This document shows, piece by piece, positions 57,743 through 64,000 of a stretch of 64,000 bases of DNA (positions within the stretch are counted from its first letter, which is position 1; the number at the start of each line of letters is the position of its first letter). The notes under the pieces are model-generated. The model saw only the letters and a program-made list of their open reading frames with translations, had not been told where the DNA came from and did not search any database. This DNA is from Termitomyces sp. T153 (Eukaryota > Basidiomycota > Agaricomycetes > Agaricales > Lyophyllaceae). The translations under genes were made by a program, and so were the position numbers. The stretch covers positions 496,001 to 560,000 of the forward strand of contig JACKQL020000019.1 of the NCBI GenBank assembly GCA_018296165.2. Direction: 5' to 3'.

Positions 57743-60700
57743 ATGCGGCACTTTACACTCGCTGACCCTCCGTATTTCTCAGAACAGTCTCCACCAGTCA
57801 AAACCGAGGCCTCTGCCTCTCCTGAGCTTTTGTCTTCTGGTCACTCGTCCCTTCAGCAATTCCAGTTTAAATTTCACGCACCGCCGTCATCGTCATCTCA
57901 CGGGTCGCTTCCCTCCACTCGCCATCCATCGGAACCTCCTGCTCTCCCACAGAGCCATATATATCGGTTCGGTTCGGGCTCTGGTCACAATCCCATGTCC
58001 AATCAGTCGCCCTGGTCATCATCTCCTGGGTCTCCTCTCCCGCTTACTTCTGCTTCGTCTCGAATGATCAATGGTGATAACAAACTTGAACTTGAGCCTA
58101 ATCCACATACTATAACCTACATGGACGACTACGATGATACAACAGAGCTCGTTGAGATTCCCGAAGGCTCAAGCCTCAATCTTGAAGGAGATTTTGCGAG
58201 TTCGTCGACAAGCAATCTACAGAAGCAGGTGAGGCGACGAAGCAGCAAAGGTGCGTGTTCTCTTGCGGGGATTCGTCAGAGCCATTGTTCTGTCTGACTT
58301 CACACTCTCGTTGTCCGATATGTCATCGATGGCTCAAATTCTTCGTAGCATGTGATCAATGTCGCAAGTCAAAATGCAAGTGTGAGCGACCGTCACCAAG
58401 CGAACCTTGCAAGAGTTGTGTCATGTTGGGAACGCGTAAGTACCTTCTCCCGCTTAGATTGAATGTCTATATGGCCATGGTTCCAATGTCTCGCCGAGCC
58501 CTTTCCCTCTCACCTATTATCTATCTCCATATAGTCCTCGCCGGTTGATCGTCATCTGTGGTTTTGTATCATTTGCAACACATCCGATATCCTAACAGAT
58601 TTTTGATATAGCTTGTACTTTCTTGGGGCCGTCAAGGAAGCGAGGTCCCCCAAAAGGGTACATCGATGCCATCGAGGCGCGCCTACACCAAACCGAAGCG
58701 TTACTTGGTATCCTAATTTCATCCAACGACGTTCGCGCCCAATCCCTCCTGCGTGACATTGGTAAGGTGAGTCAACTTTTCAATGACGATGAAGGTCGGC
58801 TCCTACGTTCCGTGTCCCGATCCGACCTTGTTTCACGACGTAGCAGATTCTCCGTCCCGGGTCCATTCAATGACATTCGTAGACTGTTTCTTTCTTCTTC
58901 TTCCTCGAGAGCGCACAGTTCGTTGATCGCGGACCTTTAATTTCTTGTCTAGGATGCTTTTGCGAAGGAGATTATCAACCGCGTGGACAATTCGCCGTAT
59001 GGTGCCAAAGGCCGCAAACGAGATGGAGATTTCAAACCTCGTTCCAGCCACCATCTGTCGAGTTCTGAGTCCCTTTCAACGTTGAGGTCAGGCACGCTCG
59101 ACCTTACGTCGACTCAGTACGCCATTGGGAATAATCTTTTTGTTGGAAAAAAATCATCTCACTGTGTACCCTGCAGTCCCTCAAACGAATGGCAAGATCG
59201 AGTGTCTGCCATGCTCGCATCTCTCGACACCGGTTTGCAGGCCAGTTCCGAAGACTCCCATCGTCTTCGAGAGAAGTCTAGTGCGCCAAGCTTCGGCACC
59301 TCATCTGACAGTCGCTCCCGACATGTCGATCATTCTTTTCTAAAAACCAATCTAGGGAACAACGAGTTTCATGGCCGCAGAATACGACGGCGTATTGGAG
59401 CTGAAGTGGAAACTCACACTAACGAGTACACACAATCTCGTAGTGTTGCTCATGATTCTTCCGCTTCGCGAAGCCGCGAATCACCTTTCGGTCAATACAG
59501 TCATGGACATCGCAGGAGCTCGCGACGGAAGTGCAGTGTGAGTTCAGCTGAGAGCTCCAGCTCTCTAAGTGACGAGGAGATGAATGGGGCAATGGGGGAA
59601 TTGAGCCTGAATGAGGATGAGCAGGTACGATATCATGGGAGAGCTAGTGGGTTATATCTTCTTGGGAAAAAAGAACGGGTTGACAAACGAAATGAAGGGG
59701 GAATATGGTGCGCCTCATCTAACTTTTCTTATGGAGTTCACTGATTTAAACGAATGTCTTTCTCCGTAGGCGCTTTCCAAAAGCTCGCGTATGGCCTCCG
59801 GTTCAGTCTTCATCCTCTGTCAACACAATAGACGAGGAGGAATATCTAAATCGACTTCCGGACCAGCCTATACAAGAACACCTCATCGATCTCTATTTCA
59901 AGCATGTCCACACCAGCCTCCCGGTAATCCACAAACGCGCCTTCTATGACACCCTTAGAACTGGGTATGGTATAGATTCCGCGCCATTTTAACTTCGGCT
60001 ACTGACACAGCGTCATCTAGTCAGGGTGGTTCCCCGCGTTCCCAGCCCTCCGCATCACCATTCAATCGATGCCAGAGACGTATGTCGACACTTCTTCTCT
60101 TTGCAATGTTCGCCATTGCCGCCCGTTACTCCAATGACACGCCAAAGCCTCCGACCTCCTCAACGATGTGGGAAGCCGGCGATGAATACCTCAATCACGC
60201 GAAGACCATCTTAGACAATTCTTACGCATCCTCACGACCGTCCACGTGCCAGGCGCTGCTCTTGATGGGATATCGTGAGATTGGAATAGGCGCCATGGCA
60301 CAGGCATGGACATATATTGGTATGGCAATCCGTATGGCGCAAGACTTGGGCATGCACCGCAGTGCCGATGGTTGGGCGCGAGCGGAGCTGGGGGGACGGT
60401 TGTTCGGCGACAAGGAGTTACACGAGAGAAAACGCATCTGGTATGCGTGTGTGATTATGGACGTTTATGTCTCCACGTATATCGGTAAGCCCTTACTAGG
60501 CCTTACTCTCCAGACGTCGTTCAACGAATTTTTGATTTCGTTCCTTCTCAATTAGGACGTCCGCTCATGATCAACGAGAAGGATTTTGATACTCCAATGC
60601 CGAGCGACGATGATGTAAGTAGAAAATCTCGTGAGTTGTTCACGATGGCTGAATACCCACAGCCAGAAGAATTTGAGCAATGGATATCCTATTCGACTGC

Positions 60701-62191
60701 GGAAAACAGCGAGATTCCCCCGCCGGTCCCAACAAGGACTATCTCGTGTTTCAACGCTTCAGCCAGATTAGGTATGTCTTCACGCCTCGATTATTCTCCT
60801 TTTTTCCCATTTTTTTTCTTAGCGGGTATCTCCAGCTTAATTGATCAAGCGATTTATGCCATTCGCCCGACTTCAAGTCGGCATTCAGAGGCCAAGTTCC
60901 TGGAAGGCTTGTTGGACAAGTGGTATATTGGTCTTCCAGAGAATTTACGGTATGCCATTGGCTCGATCAAACGGCCGATTCCACCGCCCCATATTCTTAC
61001 ACTCCATATGCAATATTGGTGTGCAGTTCTGTTGCTCCATCGCCCATTGTACGTTCTATTTTTTAGAATCTTCAGCTTTGATGACATCGGCGATTGCCTA
61101 GTATTCCCAATGCCCTATACGATTCAAGGAGTAAAGGGTGAGTCTACCTCGCCGTAGTTTACTTCTACGATTGAAGAATCATTGTAGTTTGCAAGAGTGT
61201 AATGATGTAGAAGTGCGAGCACTTGCGGAAAGGAGTTACGAACTATGCGCTGGAGCTGCGAATCATATTACATCAATAGGTAGGTTTATTTTCCTCGTTC
61301 GTATCGAGAACTTCGACTGAAGAAGGCTTTGTGAAGCCATAGTATATTCGCAGATGTATACCCTCAACCACTGCGCGAATTTTCTATGTTATTATGTCTT
61401 CACCGCTAGCATTATGCATATGACTATACGTAGGCGTTAATCTTTGCTCTACTTCGAGTTGACCCACACTGGTCGCCATAGTCACAACACATCCCGCCGA
61501 CCCCCAAGCTCGCATGGGACTCAACCGCTGTATGGATGTCCTTCATCTCATGGAGGTCCTTTGGCCCAGTGCATGCCGGGCACTGGAGCTTCTCTGTGGA
61601 TCAAAGGACAATGGAGAAGCTTCCGAGACCGTGATGTCGTCGAGTGCGATCGTGCGCCGTAAACGGTCTGCAGAGCAGGTTCTCCACGACAACAATACTT
61701 TCCGTCGGACAACACCTTCGGATCATAGTACCGGCCACAATGATGTCGAGTTGCGTCCCCCCTATTCCTCTCAGTACGACAACTATACAGCATACACGGC
61801 AACCGGACATGAGATTCACCCCCACCCATCCTCGTTGCCCGGACAAGTTCCGAATACGTCCTATCATACCCCAAACAACTTACACTCTTTTGGATTAGCC
61901 GGCACCCTGTCGACCTCCGTCCTTCCACAGCTGTACAGCACCGGTCTCGTAGATGATCGCGGCTATCGCACCACCCACCCTCACCATCCGGAGCAACCAA
62001 GACCAAACCATAATACTAGTCGTTTCCAGCAGTACTGGAATGACTATTCAACTCTCTCTCAGCTGGGGACGTATGGCGGGTACCACGAGCCGTCCCCAGT
62101 TGCACATCAACAGCAGCAGCCACAACAGCAAGGATACTCTGCTTCCTCACAAATGTACCTAACCGAACCCTATAATATGTATAGTGAGTAA
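57743..62191 (+). CDS. Zn(II)2Cys6 fungal transcription factor with fungal_trans domain
   Basis: A fungal binuclear-zinc-cluster regulator. Thirteen exons join to 3,483 nt, about 1160 aa, in frame. Exon 1 is Ser/Pro-rich (MRHFTLADPPYFSEQSPP). The zinc cluster spans exons 2-3 from residue 171: C-x2-C-x6-C-x8-C-x2-C-x6-C in CDQCRKSKCKC...CKSCVMLGTPC, followed by KRGPPKGYIDAIEARLHQTE (a linker and short coil). A Ser/Arg-rich region follows. The fungal-specific middle domain runs from about residue 535: LIDLYFKHVHTSLPVIHKRA, MSTLLLFAMFAIAARYS, GIGAMAQAWTYIGMAIRMAQ, DLGMHRSADGW, and RKRIWYACVIMDVYVSTYIG with RPLMINEKDFDTPMP. The tail is Q/H-rich (HQQQQPQQQG). Exon borders 10-13 are less certain. 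The target pathway is unknown. Confidence 0.88.
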
Positions 62192-64000
62192 ACCTATTCT
62201 CTCTGTTATTGTTCTTTCATTCCCAACGCCGACGCAGATCAACCTTCAAGATAATTGTTGTCCACTCTCTTTTGGTTTGCTTTCGACCACCTGTAGCCTT
62301 GCATCTAAAATAAATTATTCCAGACATCTGCATAAATACGCATTGCTCCGATCAGGGAATTCCAGGACTTGTTCGCTTGTCACTGTATCAATTAACACCC
62401 ATCTGCTATCCTCCCATGTACTAAACTGGATATACATGCCATACCGAGTACTACTAGTACGAAAAGAATTCTATGTCTCAAGCTAATGAAAAGTACCATA
62501 ATAACAACATTCTAGCTGGTACGACGTGATCATGAATTAGTGTCTGGACTTGACGTGTCATAGGCCTTCGATGTGTGCAACTCCACTTCGCGTTCTGACC
62601 ATACTCCCCATCGCTGTACAGCTGTCGCTTCAGAAAGCTTGATATAGGTAGAATGTTTCCATTCCCGGGCTGCCGAAGATGATGGTAAGGTGCGACCAGT
62701 GTTCACCTGCCATCCTCAATTAAGAAAACAAGTGATGCGAATCATCTAGCGATGCTAACACAAGGAACTTTTGGGGGCTTCGATCCGAATTGACCTTGCA
62801 GCAGTAGCAGAGAGTTATATGTGCGTGTCGCGCGTCGGAAATAGGGCAAGGATACTCTGACATGCCTAGGAACGGTCAATAAATAGTAAGGACCTTGTGA
62901 GCCGAGCAAGGGCTGACGCGGACGCGTTGACGTCGGGCCAGAAGGATGTCTCGTCCGGAGGAATCTCGATGATGGAATTGGCCTTCGAATCCCATACCGC
63001 ATCAGTCGTACTTCCATGCTGTATTGGCGTTCATCGCGAGGTCAGTTCTTCTTTGGATCGACTAAGAAAGGCAAAGCTTGCGACTCGCCAGTAAGTCATC
63101 CTCATTTGAAGTTGCTAGAGCAGATTGCAAAAGTCATGGAGAAATCCGAGCCCACGTCCTGATTGTACCGAAGAGACAAATTTTGATACATTACATTTCT
63201 GGACCGTAAGTACCCTGGAGGTGGTGCTGGATTATTCCACGACGAATCGAGTGAGTTTGCGGCGCTGTCTCGCGAGTCTGTTTCATGCCTCATTGAGTAG
63301 ATACGGCAATGCTCATAAAGATCAGTTCTACCAGTGGAGGAAAACGAGAACGTAAAGCCTTAAAACCACTTAGATTGCAGTGCGTTGAGGAATTTGAATA
63401 TAATGGCGTTGGGCCAATCGGACCGAGCGAGGTTCAGTGTTGGAGTATATGGTCCCATTCTCAGTGGACACCGGTATACACCACTGAAATTCTTCCAATA
63501 GTAGACATGAGAACTAGGCCTAAATTTGCCATCATTACACATCCAAACGGTGGTTCAAAAGTTCTTGAACTTTGGAGTCCTGGATCCCTAATCGAATCTA
63601 ATCAGATGATCTCGTTCATCAAAGGCTTACTTATCTCACTTCTATATGTCATTTCTATATGCTCGAGGATAATATGGCAGTCACCTAGAACATATTGACC
63701 CGAATAGCATACATTACGTCTATTTTTGATGCACAACAATTACTTTATTCCTCCATCTATTGAAAAAGGATTCACCTCCATTGAACCTCGCCTCCTAATG
63801 CCCGCACGCCTCCCTATTCAGTTAGTCAGGAATTTGCCCAGATCGCCGTACTAGTTCCTTGTACCCACGTCTGCCAACTCGAAGATGTGTGGACAGTTTC
63901 TCCTTACGTGGCGCTTTTCCTTCACAGGCAGTCCGAAATCTACTCTGTTAGTGGACTAGTATTGTTTTCAAAGGAGTATAAGTACATTCCCCTTCATAAT
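62192..64000. other. 3' flank of the transcription factor, no gene supported
   Basis: Short frames (62,184-62,486; 62,742-63,017 minus; 63,309-63,698) have no recognisable domain. There may be an incomplete gene running off the right end, but I cannot support one. Confidence 0.4.

Noticed and set aside
63309..63698. 129-codon plus-strand frame near the right edge
   Set aside because: No recognisable domain and no upstream exons; may be random.

Overview
The window looks like nuclear DNA of a filamentous basidiomycete, most likely an agaricomycete. Genes are broken by many short (about 45-75 bp) GT-AG introns. The sesquiterpene synthase, the Zn2Cys6 regulator, the OPT transporter and the chromodomain Ty3/gypsy elements all have an agaricomycete flavour. 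I cannot name the species. For seven genes I worked out exon joins by hand and the reading frames close: purine nucleoside phosphorylase 325 aa, terpene synthase 335 aa, VIT transporter 308 aa, Hikeshi 204 aa, an orphan membrane protein 457 aa, an Sds3-family protein 1301 aa and a Zn2Cys6 factor about 1160 aa.

Layout. 1-1.65 kb is a CpG-poor coding relic. 1.69-3.98 kb is a sharply bounded AT-rich block with hairpins, possibly organelle-derived. 4-5.1 kb holds an unknown disordered protein. 5.8-9.2 kb is an oligopeptide (OPT) transporter. 11.3-27.5 kb is a CpG-depleted transposon island with three nested layers: a Ty3/gypsy remnant (A) on the plus strand was split by a minus-strand LINE flanked by an 11-bp target duplication, and the LINE was split by a second Ty3/gypsy element (B) with LTRs and a near-perfect 5-bp duplication. 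An inverted piece of a gypsy element lies next to it. From 28.3 kb on, ordinary CpG-rich genes resume: RTF1 (28.3-30.4), purine nucleoside phosphorylase (31.7-33.0), a divergent cytochrome P450/sesquiterpene synthase pair (34.7-39.1), an intron-containing tRNA-Asn (39.8), a VIT/CCC1 transporter (40.1-41.2), a degenerate tandem-repeat field (41.7-42.3), a secreted Gly/Asn-rich repeat protein with an in-frame stop (43.9-44.8), a Hikeshi/OPI10 protein (45.2-45.9), two divergent orphan membrane proteins (46.8-49.3), a very long Sds3-family corepressor subunit (51.6-55.7) and a Zn2Cys6 transcription factor (57.7-62.2).

How genes may work together. The P450 and terpene synthase share an 865-bp divergent promoter carrying imperfect direct repeats and look like a minimal sesquiterpenoid cluster: the synthase would cyclise farnesyl diphosphate and the P450 oxidise the product. 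Both have unusual motifs. The synthase has E-Q-L-T-D where an aspartate-rich motif is expected. The P450 heme loop needs a GC-AG intron, and its I-helix needs a 15-nt micro-exon or crosses a stop codon. RTF1 (elongation) and the Sds3-like protein (histone deacetylation) are chromatin housekeeping genes. The other genes show no obvious functional link.

I found no convincing wholly new molecular system. The most interesting material is the terpene pair with its motif deviations, the nested CpG-depleted island, and the AT-rich block.
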